This document shows, in pieces, positions 1 to 7,689 of a stretch of 64,000 bases of DNA. The notes beneath the pieces were generated by a model. That model was given only the letters and a program-made list of their open reading frames with translations. It made no database searches and was not told the origin of the DNA. The stretch's first letter is position 1; every line of letters starts with the position of its first letter. A program made the translations under genes and the position numbers. The stretch spans positions 981,280-1,045,279 of the forward strand of contig NZ_CP049780.1 of NCBI RefSeq assembly GCF_011193355.1. The letters run 5' to 3'. This DNA comes from Streptomyces sp. JB150 (GTDB taxonomy: Bacteria > Actinomycetota > Actinomycetes > Streptomycetales > Streptomycetaceae).

Positions 1-24
1 CTGCTTTGGCAGGGGAGCGGGGCG
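1..24. terminator. Part of a terminator-like inverted repeat at the window edge
   Basis: These 24 bases are the reverse complement, with one mismatch, of 755-778, which is most of the left half of the hairpin behind the lipoprotein gene. Internally CCTGC-type and GCAGG arms are present. The element is therefore probably the right half of a second copy of that terminator, cut by the window edge. Confidence 0.5.
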
Positions 25-108
25 TCGTCGTCACGGCTCGGTGACGGACGGGAACCTGTAGGGCCCATGTGGTCTACGGTGTTTTGACGTTCAACCTTGG
101 GGGGAATG

Positions 109-741
109 ATGCGCGTTCGCGCTACTGCGGCTGTGGCCGCGATGCTCCTGGCCGCTCTCACTGCATGCGGAGGCGGCGGCAGCGACGGCTCGTCGGCCTC
201 GAAGACGAAGACGCCGGCCAGCCAGCAGGAGAAGGTCGACTGCACGAGCCAGACACTCGACCAGGCCGAGTGGATGGAGCACTGCGCCGACGAGGCCAGC
301 CCCGACAGCGATACCGGGGCAAAGTCGACAGGCCTGCAGTTCGGCGAGTCGTACACCTGGCCCGACGGGCTGAAGGTCACCGTCGTCGACGCGAAGGTGT
401 TCACCGACTTCAACAAGGACCTTCTGGAGTCGCCGGAGCCCGGCAGTACCGACTTCCGGGTGACGCTGAAGCTGGAGAACGGCAGCAAGGAGCCGGTCGC
501 CCTGGACGATCTGTCGCTCATCGTGGAGGGTGCCACGAACGGCGGAGAATCGGCGTTCACGATGTTCGAGAACGGGTCTCAGCCGCTTGAAGGACGACTG
601 GCGCCGGGCGTGACCGCCACGAAGAACGCCGACCACGTGCTAAAGACGGAGTACGGCAAGAAGATCGTGGTGACGGTGCAGCGGAGCAGCGAGAACTTCG
701 ACCTGGACTTCCCGGAGTTCACAGGCGAGATCACCGGCTGA
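109..741 (+). CDS. Secreted lipoprotein, probable lysogenic moron
   Basis: About 210 aa with a type II signal peptide: a short Arg-containing n-region, an Ala/Leu-rich core and a lipobox LTAC with the lipidated Cys near residue 20, then a Gly/Ser linker. The mature part resembles DUF4352-like immunoglobulin-fold lipoproteins (inference from the TWPDGLKVTV and extended beta pattern). It is the only + strand gene at this end of the prophage and lies beside the lysis genes between two copies of one terminator-like repeat. That is the layout of a moron expressed in the lysogen, for example for superinfection exclusion. ATG codons at 106 and 109 follow a GGGGGGA ribosome site; 109 has the better spacing. 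The function is not known. Confidence 0.8.
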   Translation: MRVRATAAVAAMLLAALTACGGGGSDGSSASKTKTPASQQEKVDCTSQTLDQAEWMEHCADEASPDSDTGAKSTGLQFGESYTWPDGLKVTVVDAKVFTDFNKDLLESPEPGSTDFRVTLKLENGSKEPVALDDLSLIVEGATNGGESAFTMFENGSQPLEGRLAPGVTATKNADHVLKTEYGKKIVVTVQRSSENFDLDFPEFTGEITG

Positions 742-752
742 GCGCACGACGA

Positions 753-792
753 AGCGCCCCGCTCCCCTGCCGAAGCAGGAGAGCGGGGCGCT
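753..792. terminator. Bidirectional hairpin terminator between moron and late operon
   Basis: A perfect 12-bp inverted repeat (AGCGCCCCGCTC, 753-764, with 781-792) encloses a second CCTGC/GCAGG stem. It lies between the convergent ends of the lipoprotein gene and the - strand lysis genes. Confidence 0.8.
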
Positions 793-796
793 GCGT

Positions 797-961
797 TCAC
801 GCGGGTTCGTCGTCGGGCGGCCGATCGGGCTCCAGGACCGGCGGGATGGACGGCGCGGGTACGGGCGGCGGTTCCTCCCACCCGAGCTGGACGAGGGAGC
901 GAATGTCGGCCGCCGTGTCGTCGTGTCGCGGCTGCAGAGGGATCGGGTCGGGCACGGTCAC
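797..961 (-). CDS. Small proline-rich phage protein (54 aa)
   Basis: Starts at a GTG that overlaps the stop codon of the upstream gene (GTGA) and encodes 54 residues rich in Pro, Asp and Glu. The second half has PPPVPAP and PDRPPDDEP stretches. It is the last gene of the late operon before the terminator at 753-792. I recognise no domain. Translational coupling and the absence of another frame support it as a real gene. Confidence 0.55.
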   Translation of the reverse strand: MTVPDPIPLQPRHDDTAADIRSLVQLGWEEPPPVPAPSIPPVLEPDRPPDDEPA

Positions 962-1287
962 ACTCCAGTCCGGTAGTAGTCCTCCACGTCCTCAGGTGGC
1001 GGCTGCGGCGTGCCACCCAGTCCCGTCACCTGGTCCCGCAGGACGAGGGCCCACCGGCTGATGGACCACAGCACGCCGCGGGTGCGGGTCTGCTCCTGCC
1101 GGAGCTCCGTGCACTCTTTCTCCAGCCGCTCCACCGACGCCTGTAGGACGCTCAGGTCGACTTGCTTTGCCGCGGGCCCAGCATTGATCCGCGCCGCTGT
1201 CCGTGTCCCCCGGTAAGTCAGCACCGCCATCGTGATCACTCCGGTGACGCTGATGAGCGCACCGACGATCCCCCAGACTCCGCTCAT
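958..1287 (-). CDS. Small membrane protein with coiled coil, lysis region
   Basis: 109 aa. One transmembrane segment lies at about residues 4-24 (VWGIVGALISVTGVITMAVL), followed by a basic patch and a predicted coiled coil (LQASVERLEKECTELRQEQ). This single-TM plus coiled-coil layout is common downstream of actinophage endolysin and holin genes. It could be a second holin or a spanin-like accessory protein, but no diagnostic motif is present. The ATG overlaps the stop of the upstream membrane gene. Confidence 0.75.
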   Translation of the reverse strand: MSGVWGIVGALISVTGVITMAVLTYRGTRTAARINAGPAAKQVDLSVLQASVERLEKECTELRQEQTRTRGVLWSISRWALVLRDQVTGLGGTPQPPPEDVEDYYRTGV

Positions 1288-1733
1288 CCGGGTCTCCCCT
1301 CAGCCTCCAGGCCGAGGGTCGCGGGTGATCCGGCGCTAGGAGGGACTCTTGATGCGCACCAGATCACCCCACAGTGCGATGTGATGTACCAGACGAACAG
1401 CCATAGGCCGCGGGTGTAGCCGTCCATGAGTCCCGCCCAGGCGTAGGCGAATGCCCACCCGGCCGGCGGGATGGAAGCCGCGACGAAGCCCATCCCGTCC
1501 CAGCCGAAGCGCAGCCAGGCGCAGCAGAAAGTGATACTGCCGCAGACGATCCACGCCCACGCCCAGCAGCGCAGGGGCGCGAAGTACAGCAGCAGCTCGA
1601 GGCCGCCGGTCGTTGTGGGCGGGGTGACGATGAAGCTGGCGCCGAAGCACACCTTGCCGATGCCCATGAAGAGGAGGAACGGGCCGCGGGTGCCGAGATG
1701 CCCACTGAACCAGCTGGGCGCCCGGCGCAGCAT
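1284..1733 (-). CDS. Multi-spanning phage membrane protein
   Basis: 149 aa with about four hydrophobic segments, unusually rich in Trp and Cys (for example WAWAWIVCGSITFCCAWLRF). It lies between the holin candidate and the TM/coiled-coil protein and is translationally coupled to the latter. No enzyme motif is visible. Gene position suggests a lysis accessory or an envelope-modifying protein. The function is not known. Confidence 0.7.
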   Translation of the reverse strand: MLRRAPSWFSGHLGTRGPFLLFMGIGKVCFGASFIVTPPTTTGGLELLLYFAPLRCWAWAWIVCGSITFCCAWLRFGWDGMGFVAASIPPAGWAFAYAWAGLMDGYTRGLWLFVWYITSHCGVIWCASRVPPSAGSPATLGLEAEGRPG

Positions 1734-2096
1734 TCAGACCGCCCGGGGCGGCTCAGCCGTAGCCGGCGAGGACGGGCGAGCCGGGGAGACCTGGCCGCGG
1801 GTCAGCAGGCCGAGCGCCGCGAGGACAACGGCGTTCAGAGCGCCCACCTTCTCCGCCGAGAGTTCCAACCCGTAGGCAGCGAGGAGCGCGGCGACCGCTG
1901 CGACGAGGCCGGTGAACGCGGACGGCGCGATGGGCCGGGTCACGGCGGCCGTGGCCGCAGCAAAGACGGCGGAGATGACGGCGACGATCGCGCCGGCCTG
2001 CTCGGCGGACAGGCCGAACTGGAACGTGACGAGCAGCGACAGGCCCGCCGAGACGGCGGCGATGATGAGCGCGGGCTCACGGCCGAAAGGACGCAT
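1734..2096 (-). CDS. Holin candidate
   Basis: 120 aa. Two strongly hydrophobic stretches at about residues 9-55 and 60-97 probably form three or more membrane passes, followed by a short Arg/Pro-rich tail. It is encoded directly downstream of the endolysin gene, the usual holin position. In this family the protein forms lesions in the cytoplasmic membrane that release the endolysin. The repeated LSAEQAGAIVAV / LSAEKVGALNAV blocks suggest an internally duplicated hairpin. The call rests on topology and position, not on a family-specific motif. Confidence 0.7.
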   Translation of the reverse strand: MRPFGREPALIIAAVSAGLSLLVTFQFGLSAEQAGAIVAVISAVFAAATAAVTRPIAPSAFTGLVAAVAALLAAYGLELSAEKVGALNAVVLAALGLLTRGQVSPARPSSPATAEPPRAV

Positions 2097-2150
2097 CGGT
2101 GTTCTCGTTTCTGCTGGTAGGGCATCACTTTGCGGGCATCCGCAAAGTGA

Positions 2151-3089
2151 TCAGGGGGTGACGTCGAAGCCGTACTTGTCGCCGAGGCGTTCGAGGCTCA
2201 CACGGCCGGGGATACCGTCGGCGTCGCTGCCGCGGTAGCCGAGCTTGCGCTGCCACTTGGCGTAGGCGTCGATCGTGGAGGTGCCGAAGTGGCCGTCGCT
2301 GTACCGCTTCGCAAGCAGTCCGGCGTCGACCAGGGCGGCCTCGACCGTGCGGACGCCGCTGTACGTGACCGGCGTGCCCTTGGCGGCCGGGTTGGACTTG
2401 GCTGCAGCGACCAGCCGGGACAGGTCGACGACCGGCTTGACCGGCTTGGGCAGCGGCTTGGGCGCCGGGGGCTTCGGCGTGGACGGGGTCGCGCCGGCGA
2501 GCCGGGCGGCGACGCGGTTGAGGATGTCGTCCCAGTCCATGCCCGGGCCGCGCGGGTCGATCTTGCCAGGCTGCCAGTCGAGGTGCCGGATCGCAGAGCG
2601 GGCCGTCCAGCCGTACCGTCGGCAGATCGCCGTGATGGCGCGGACTATGGCCTCGATCTGCTCGGGCGGCCAGGGGTCCTTGCCGTCGCCCATGTTCTCG
2701 CACTCGAAGCCGTAGAAGTGCCGGTTGCCATCGACGGTGGCCTCGTTGTCGGCGGGCGGGGCCTTCTCTGCGATGACCGCGGCGAGGACGTCCGGGTCGC
2801 CGAGGCCGGCGTGGTTGGCGCGGCCGTAGCCGACGAGGTGGACGCGGCCGTCCTTGGTGATGACGCCGTTGCACAGCGGGCCGGGCAGGCTGCTGTGGCC
2901 CTTGCGGCACAGCTCGACGGTGGTGGCGCTGCCGCGGGTGACGGTGTGGTGGACCATGATGCCGTTGACGGGGCCCCACGGTCCCTTGCTGTTGCGGTTG
3001 TGGGTCTCCCAGTTGCCGACCTCGACGACGTCGAGGCCCTCGTCGCGCAGGCAGTCGAGGAAGTCGGCAGCGGACATGGGTGTGGCCAA
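2151..3089 (-). CDS. Endolysin: N-acetylmuramoyl-L-alanine amidase with C-terminal wall-binding domain
   Basis: 312 aa. An Amidase_2 (T7-lysozyme type) domain fills about residues 35-195. The zinc-binding positions visible are His47-His48 in MVHHTV, His169 in IRHLDWQPGK and Asp178. A Pro/Lys linker (about 198-220) joins it to a peptidoglycan-binding domain with the AYAKWQRKLGYRGSDADGIP pattern. It cleaves the amide bond between MurNAc and L-Ala to lyse the host. No signal peptide is present, so it needs the holin. The TTG at 3089 is the best start because AAGGGGG lies six bases upstream; an in-frame ATG at 3077 has no ribosome site. Confidence 0.92.
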   Translation of the reverse strand: MATPMSAADFLDCLRDEGLDVVEVGNWETHNRNSKGPWGPVNGIMVHHTVTRGSATTVELCRKGHSSLPGPLCNGVITKDGRVHLVGYGRANHAGLGDPDVLAAVIAEKAPPADNEATVDGNRHFYGFECENMGDGKDPWPPEQIEAIVRAITAICRRYGWTARSAIRHLDWQPGKIDPRGPGMDWDDILNRVAARLAGATPSTPKPPAPKPLPKPVKPVVDLSRLVAAAKSNPAAKGTPVTYSGVRTVEAALVDAGLLAKRYSDGHFGTSTIDAYAKWQRKLGYRGSDADGIPGRVSLERLGDKYGFDVTP

Positions 3090-3135
3090 GGCGGGCCCCC
3101 TTCTGAAGACGCCCTCGGGGGCGCGGGCGGGTGGG

Positions 3136-3756
3136 TTAGAGGCTGACGGTGACGCCGTTGAAGCCGATCCACGGAGGCTTGACGCTGCTGCCGAAGCCGT
3201 GGACTTCCAGGTAGCCGTCGGTCTTGACGTCGAGCTTGAGGGCGATGCGGTCGCTGCTGATGTCGGAGCAGGGGATGAGAACCGTGCGCAGCGTGGACGG
3301 GCGCGCGGCGGACGGCAGCGCCGTGTTGTTGACGACGTAGCTCGACGCCGGCGACGACGGGTAGGAGGCCCGGCCCAGCGCGCCGCGGAACTGCAGGCTC
3401 TCCTCGCCGCTGATGTTGAGGATCCGGTACTGCAGGCTTCCGTTGGAGTTGCCGTTCTGCGTCCACGGGCTCTCGGGGGTGATCGTCTTCCAGGTGGACT
3501 GGCCGACCGACACCGCGGTCCAGGCGGTGCCGTCCCACAAGTCGAGGCGGTTGATGTCCTGCAGCCAGGTCAGCATGCCCTCGACCGGGGCCTGGTCTCC
3601 GGCGAGGGTGGCGCCGCGCGCGGACGCGGACGCGAAGCGGAGAACACCGCGCGGGATGACGCCGTCGGCGAGGGCCCGGATGGCGTCCGGGATGGACGGC
3701 GGGTCGGTGAGCTGCCACAGGTCGATGCCCTGGCCCCACTGGTCCGTCGTGGTCAC
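3136..3756 (-). CDS. Tail tip or minor tail protein
   Basis: 206 aa, starting at a GTG five bases after AGGAGGG. The N-terminal part (QWGQGIDLWQLTDPPSIPDA) is typical of small actinophage tail-tip proteins. The rest is Ser/Thr/Asn-rich beta structure (WDGTAWTAVSVGQSTWKTIT). It lies between the endolysin and the other distal tail genes, as expected for a protein of the tail tip or receptor-binding complex. The exact role is not shown by the sequence. Confidence 0.75.
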   Translation of the reverse strand: MTTTDQWGQGIDLWQLTDPPSIPDAIRALADGVIPRGVLRFASASARGATLAGDQAPVEGMLTWLQDINRLDLWDGTAWTAVSVGQSTWKTITPESPWTQNGNSNGSLQYRILNISGEESLQFRGALGRASYPSSPASSYVVNNTALPSAARPSTLRTVLIPCSDISSDRIALKLDVKTDGYLEVHGFGSSVKPPWIGFNGVTVSL

Positions 3757-3764
3757 GGGCCCTC

Positions 3765-4361
3765 CTAGATGGTGTAGCTGATCCCGTCGAGGGACACCCA
3801 CGACGGCAGGTTGCTGGACTGGTAGGTGCGCAGGACGCCCGCCGTGTTGATCTCCAGGCGCACTGTGGCCGGGACGACGGTGGCGTCGCGGGCCACCGCC
3901 CAGGCCACGGACGCGCTGGGGCGGATCGCGGCCGGGAGGGTGGCGAGGGTGGCGCCGTCGGCGATGGTTCCGGAGGTGGGCCCGATGCGGCCGCGCATCC
4001 AGATCCGGCGTCCTTCCCGCAGGTAGGAGGCGGTGTAGCCGTGCCCGGGGTTCTGGAAGCCGGCGGCCAAGGTGAGGTTCGTCCAGCCGGACGTGGTGGC
4101 CGCACGGCCGCGGCAGAGCCAGTTGCCCATGCTGTTCTGGTCGAGGATGACGACGTCGCCGACCGCGGGCAGGGCGTAGGTCTCGAGGCAGCGGATGTCC
4201 TCGATGCCGTCGGCGTCGATGGTGCCGTCCGTGTTGACGGCGGTGACGGTGGCGAGCCGCCAGTCGGAGCCGCGCACTGACGGCGCCCGCTCCCCCGCGC
4301 GCCGAGCCTGCTGCTGCAACGCCCACGCGAGGTCGCGGTGGCCAGCATGCGAGGACTTCAC
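3765..4361 (-). CDS. Minor tail protein
   Basis: 198 aa. It starts at a GTG overlapping the stop of the upstream tail gene, with AAGGAGG five bases before it. An N-terminal basic helix (HRDLAWALQQQARRAGER) is followed by a small beta-barrel-like segment (SDWRLATVTAVNTDGTIDADG ... PAVGDVVILDQNS) that resembles the OB-like domain of many phage tail-tip proteins. A beta-rich C-terminus follows. Position and fold suggest a tail-tip component. Confidence 0.75.
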   Translation of the reverse strand: MKSSHAGHRDLAWALQQQARRAGERAPSVRGSDWRLATVTAVNTDGTIDADGIEDIRCLETYALPAVGDVVILDQNSMGNWLCRGRAATTSGWTNLTLAAGFQNPGHGYTASYLREGRRIWMRGRIGPTSGTIADGATLATLPAAIRPSASVAWAVARDATVVPATVRLEINTAGVLRTYQSSNLPSWVSLDGISYTI

Positions 4362-5449
4362 GCATCCTCCTTCGCGCTGATCGTCGAGATCGGAAAGCTG
4401 CCGCCCTCGTCGAGCGGCACACTGAAGCTGGCCACCTGGTGGAGCTCCCGGGTGCCGTCCTCGTGCATCACCCGCAGCACGTCCCCGGGTTCGAGCGCAG
4501 GGTTGGGCAGGGAGCTGATGTCGCCGGAGGCGTTCGGTGCCCGCGCGGCGGCCAGCTTGAGGTTGGCGGCCTGCGCGCAGGCGTTGACCGTGGTCAGCGT
4601 CGACGAGCTGTAGAAGAGCGGCCGGCGACCAAACGGTCCGCCCCAGTACGTCGGGCTGCTGGTGTCGCTGTCGACGGCCAGAGCGGAGACGGGCGGCGCG
4701 TTTTCGCTCGTGTTCTCCCCGCGGGCGAGGACGCCGTTGTAGACGCCCTCGCTGCTCATGGCGCGGTTGGCGGAGATGTAGACGCCGCCGTCGGTGGCCT
4801 CGACCGCCCACACGGGGGTGGCGGTGAGCAGGTCGGGCAGGGTGGAGATGACGAAGGCGCCGTCCGCGTTGGTGTACACCTCCGCGCCCGCGGCGGCGGC
4901 GATCTCCTGGCAGCCTGCCCACGGGTCCGCCTCGACGTCGAACGTGCGTTTCCCGATGGGCTGGTCGGTGATCTGGCTGAGGACCGTAGCGTCGGGGATG
5001 CTGCGCTGGATGAGCGCGGTGACCGCGCCCACGACCGTCCCGGTAGCCGTGTACGGGGCAGTGAACCGGTCGTCGACGACGATCGCTTCGAGACCCTTGC
5101 CTTGCAGGGTGACGGGCCCGTCAGAGACGTCGCCGTCGACGGAGTCCAGCCGGAACACGCCGAGCGGCACCAGCTCTTCACTGCCGTCGCCGTACTCGAC
5201 ACCGCGGGAGATCCGCAGCCGTGCGCCGTAGGTGGCGAGCTGGTCGGCCGGGGTCCGGGGGATCAGTGTCGGGTCGGCGATGGTGACGGTGCAGGTGCGG
5301 CGGATTGCCTGCCTGCGGTCCACCGTCACCGATCCCCCGGTGTGATCCAGATCGAGGACGCGGCCGTCGGTCAGGAACAGCTGAACCTGGGTGGCCACGC
5401 GGTGCGACTCGGCGAGCTGGGCCAGGAACCGGTCGCTGACGGGGTACAC
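4358..5449 (-). CDS. Tail-tip protein, DUF5047-like
   Basis: 363 aa. The sequence has the features of the actinophage tail protein group often annotated DUF5047: SHRVATQVQLFLTDGRVL near the start, then RRTCTVTIADPTLIPRTPAD. Such proteins are baseplate-hub-like and link the distal tail to tip fibres. The GTG at 5449 follows GGGGTGA and lies just after the stop of the upstream gene at 5454. Confidence 0.8.
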   Translation of the reverse strand: MYPVSDRFLAQLAESHRVATQVQLFLTDGRVLDLDHTGGSVTVDRRQAIRRTCTVTIADPTLIPRTPADQLATYGARLRISRGVEYGDGSEELVPLGVFRLDSVDGDVSDGPVTLQGKGLEAIVVDDRFTAPYTATGTVVGAVTALIQRSIPDATVLSQITDQPIGKRTFDVEADPWAGCQEIAAAAGAEVYTNADGAFVISTLPDLLTATPVWAVEATDGGVYISANRAMSSEGVYNGVLARGENTSENAPPVSALAVDSDTSSPTYWGGPFGRRPLFYSSSTLTTVNACAQAANLKLAAARAPNASGDISSLPNPALEPGDVLRVMHEDGTRELHQVASFSVPLDEGGSFPISTISAKEDA

Positions 5450-5453
5450 CGCA

Positions 5454-7679
5454 TCACCCCATTCGGCGGTCGAGGAGGAGATCCTCGCTGGTGGCGTACA
5501 CGTCGAGGAGGTCGGCGCAGGTGGCGAACTCGGTGACGATGTCCTGCCAGGTGCGGCCAGCGGCGCCGTTGACGCCGATCGTGGTGGGCCGGTCCGCTTC
5601 GGTGAGGGGCAGCGTCCAGGACCGCCACTGCTCCTGCGCGAGCGCGCCGACGCGGCCCTCGGTGATGCCGGCGACGTTGACGTACATGTCGCTGACGCCC
5701 ATGCCGGGCGCGGCCTGCCACAGCAGGACGTGGCCATCATCGAGCAGCAGGTGCAGGGCCTCCCGCTCGGCGTCGGAGCGCGTCCAGATGGCCAGGTCAC
5801 CTTCAAGCCCTTGGCGCCGGCCGGACAGGACGACCTTGTTGCGCCGACCGCGGACGACGAAGCTGCTCTGCTCGATCGGCCGCTGCCATTCCGGCGCCCG
5901 CTGCACCAGCACACGCAGGTTGCGCTGCGGGTTGCCGGGGTCCTTCAGCCACGCCTCGTTGACGTCGGCCAGCGTGAGGGTGACAGCCTCCGATGAGCGT
6001 GTGGACTCCAGCGCGCCCGAGTCGAGGTGGATCTCCATCCGGTAGCTGAACGGGGTGCTCAGCGGCGCCTCGTGATCCTCGATGATCAGCAGGTCCGACG
6101 TGATCAGCACCCCGTCGAGGAGCCCAGACGGGCCGCGGACCAGAGTGCGGGCCCCGTCCTGGGTGACCCGGTACACGGTCAGCAGACGGTCGAGCGGCAG
6201 CTCCCGCAGCGTCAGGGTCGCGTACCCGCCGTCGGGATGGACGTCGACGTCGGTCAAGGGCAGCACCTGCCAGAGAGCGACCGAGTCGATGTTCAAGGCG
6301 CTGCCCGCAGCAGAGGCGTTGACCAGCACCTCGACGGCCGCCTGGGTGGCCGCAGCCGGGGCCTCGCCGTCGCTGGGCATGCCGTACCACGCTGTGCCAG
6401 GCAGCGAGTAGGCGGTACCGGCCGACGCGCCGAGATCGGCGTTGGCGGCGTCGTACCAGCGGATCCTGACCAGCACCCCCGACCAGGAGCCGGACGCCGG
6501 ATGGGCGGTCAGCCGCGCACGCCAGTTCACGCCGCCGGCTACCGGGACGCGCGTCGACCGCAGCGTAGAGGTGGACGCGGTCGAGGAGGTGACGGCCAGG
6601 GAGTAGGAGCCGTCGTATGCGGCACTCCCCCACGGCGTCGACCGGGCGATCGTGGCCACCCCCGCGGCGACCGTCCACCCGGCGACGCCCTGCTCGAAGC
6701 TGCCGTCCGCATACGGCAGGACCGTGCCCGCCTGCAACTGCGGCGCCGCCGTGATCACCACGGTCTCCAGGCGCAGCACCTGCCCGGCCGCCGCACCGTC
6801 GAGGCCGGCGGCGATCGAGGCGGTGGCCGCGTTGGCAGGGGCGACCATGGACACCCGCTGCCGGTACATGCCCGTCCCCGGCGGGGCGAGCGTCGACCGT
6901 GCGGCGCCGACCTGGTTGCCGTTGCTGTCGTGGAACCGCAGCTCGATCCAGGCCTGCGCCGACAGGACGGGCGGCTGCAGGTAGGCGTAGGCGAGGTACT
7001 CCTGGCCGGGTGTGACCGCGGGCCGGTCCACGCACTGGACAGCGGCGTTACCCGCGGCGACCGCGGTCATCGCCAGGGTGTGCCCGCCCGCCAGATAGTT
7101 CGTCACGGCCCAGGACATGACCGGCACCTGGCGGGTGATCGTCGCGTTGACGAGGGCTGTCCACCCGGAGGCGTCGACCTCGGTGCTCTCCACGTTGAAG
7201 GGCAACAGGTTGCCGGTCGTGCGGATCGGCATGCCGAGGTAGACGTTCTCCCAGAAGTGGTTGACGTTCCCGGCCGCCGGCGTGGACGACAGCAGCACCT
7301 GGGCGCCGCGCGCCGCCGACGGAGCGACCGCGGCCACGCTCACCCGGTGCCAGCTCGCAGAGGAGCCGGTCGTCGTCAGCGACCACGAGATGCTCACCTC
7401 GGTGCCGGTAGCGGTCAGCCAGCGGATCCCGATCCGCTCCCCCACCGACCCGGACGCGTCCGCGAACGCGTAATAGGTCGTGCCGGGGATGATCCGGTAG
7501 CTGGAGACGGTCCGTGCCTGCACCTCCCCGGCCGCCACGCTCTTGACGACGAGGCAGCCGTCCCCGTTCCGGCCCCCGCTGCCCCTCGACAGGGTGCAGT
7601 TCAGCTTGGAGGTCCAGCCGCTGATGGACGGGTCCATTGACTCGGTCGCCGCGGAGAGGAGGTTCCCGGGGATCGCCAC
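5454..7679 (-). CDS. Large minor tail protein with carbohydrate-binding-like modules
   Basis: 741 aa. At least three copies of a jelly-roll-like module of about 150 residues can be seen, each with the pattern of a Gly/Trp-rich opening (SGWTS, SGWTA, AGWTV), a central YAFAD/YAYLQ strand and an FHDSNGNQV or WYDAANADL strand. This resembles CBM_4_9-type carbohydrate-binding domains. The C-terminal 250 residues are a different tail-type region. The protein probably forms side appendages or part of the tip that touches cell-wall sugars (inference). GTG start with GAGGAGG six bases upstream. Confidence 0.8.
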   Translation of the reverse strand: MAIPGNLLSAATESMDPSISGWTSKLNCTLSRGSGGRNGDGCLVVKSVAAGEVQARTVSSYRIIPGTTYYAFADASGSVGERIGIRWLTATGTEVSISWSLTTTGSSASWHRVSVAAVAPSAARGAQVLLSSTPAAGNVNHFWENVYLGMPIRTTGNLLPFNVESTEVDASGWTALVNATITRQVPVMSWAVTNYLAGGHTLAMTAVAAGNAAVQCVDRPAVTPGQEYLAYAYLQPPVLSAQAWIELRFHDSNGNQVGAARSTLAPPGTGMYRQRVSMVAPANAATASIAAGLDGAAAGQVLRLETVVITAAPQLQAGTVLPYADGSFEQGVAGWTVAAGVATIARSTPWGSAAYDGSYSLAVTSSTASTSTLRSTRVPVAGGVNWRARLTAHPASGSWSGVLVRIRWYDAANADLGASAGTAYSLPGTAWYGMPSDGEAPAAATQAAVEVLVNASAAGSALNIDSVALWQVLPLTDVDVHPDGGYATLTLRELPLDRLLTVYRVTQDGARTLVRGPSGLLDGVLITSDLLIIEDHEAPLSTPFSYRMEIHLDSGALESTRSSEAVTLTLADVNEAWLKDPGNPQRNLRVLVQRAPEWQRPIEQSSFVVRGRRNKVVLSGRRQGLEGDLAIWTRSDAEREALHLLLDDGHVLLWQAAPGMGVSDMYVNVAGITEGRVGALAQEQWRSWTLPLTEADRPTTIGVNGAAGRTWQDIVTEFATCADLLDVYATSEDLLLDRRMG

Positions 7680-7689
7680 AGTCGCCTCC

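Noticed and set aside
2645..4348. 567-codon - strand frame across three tail genes
   Set aside because: Out-of-frame shadow of the real coupled genes; Pro/Arg/Ser composition and no recognisable motif.
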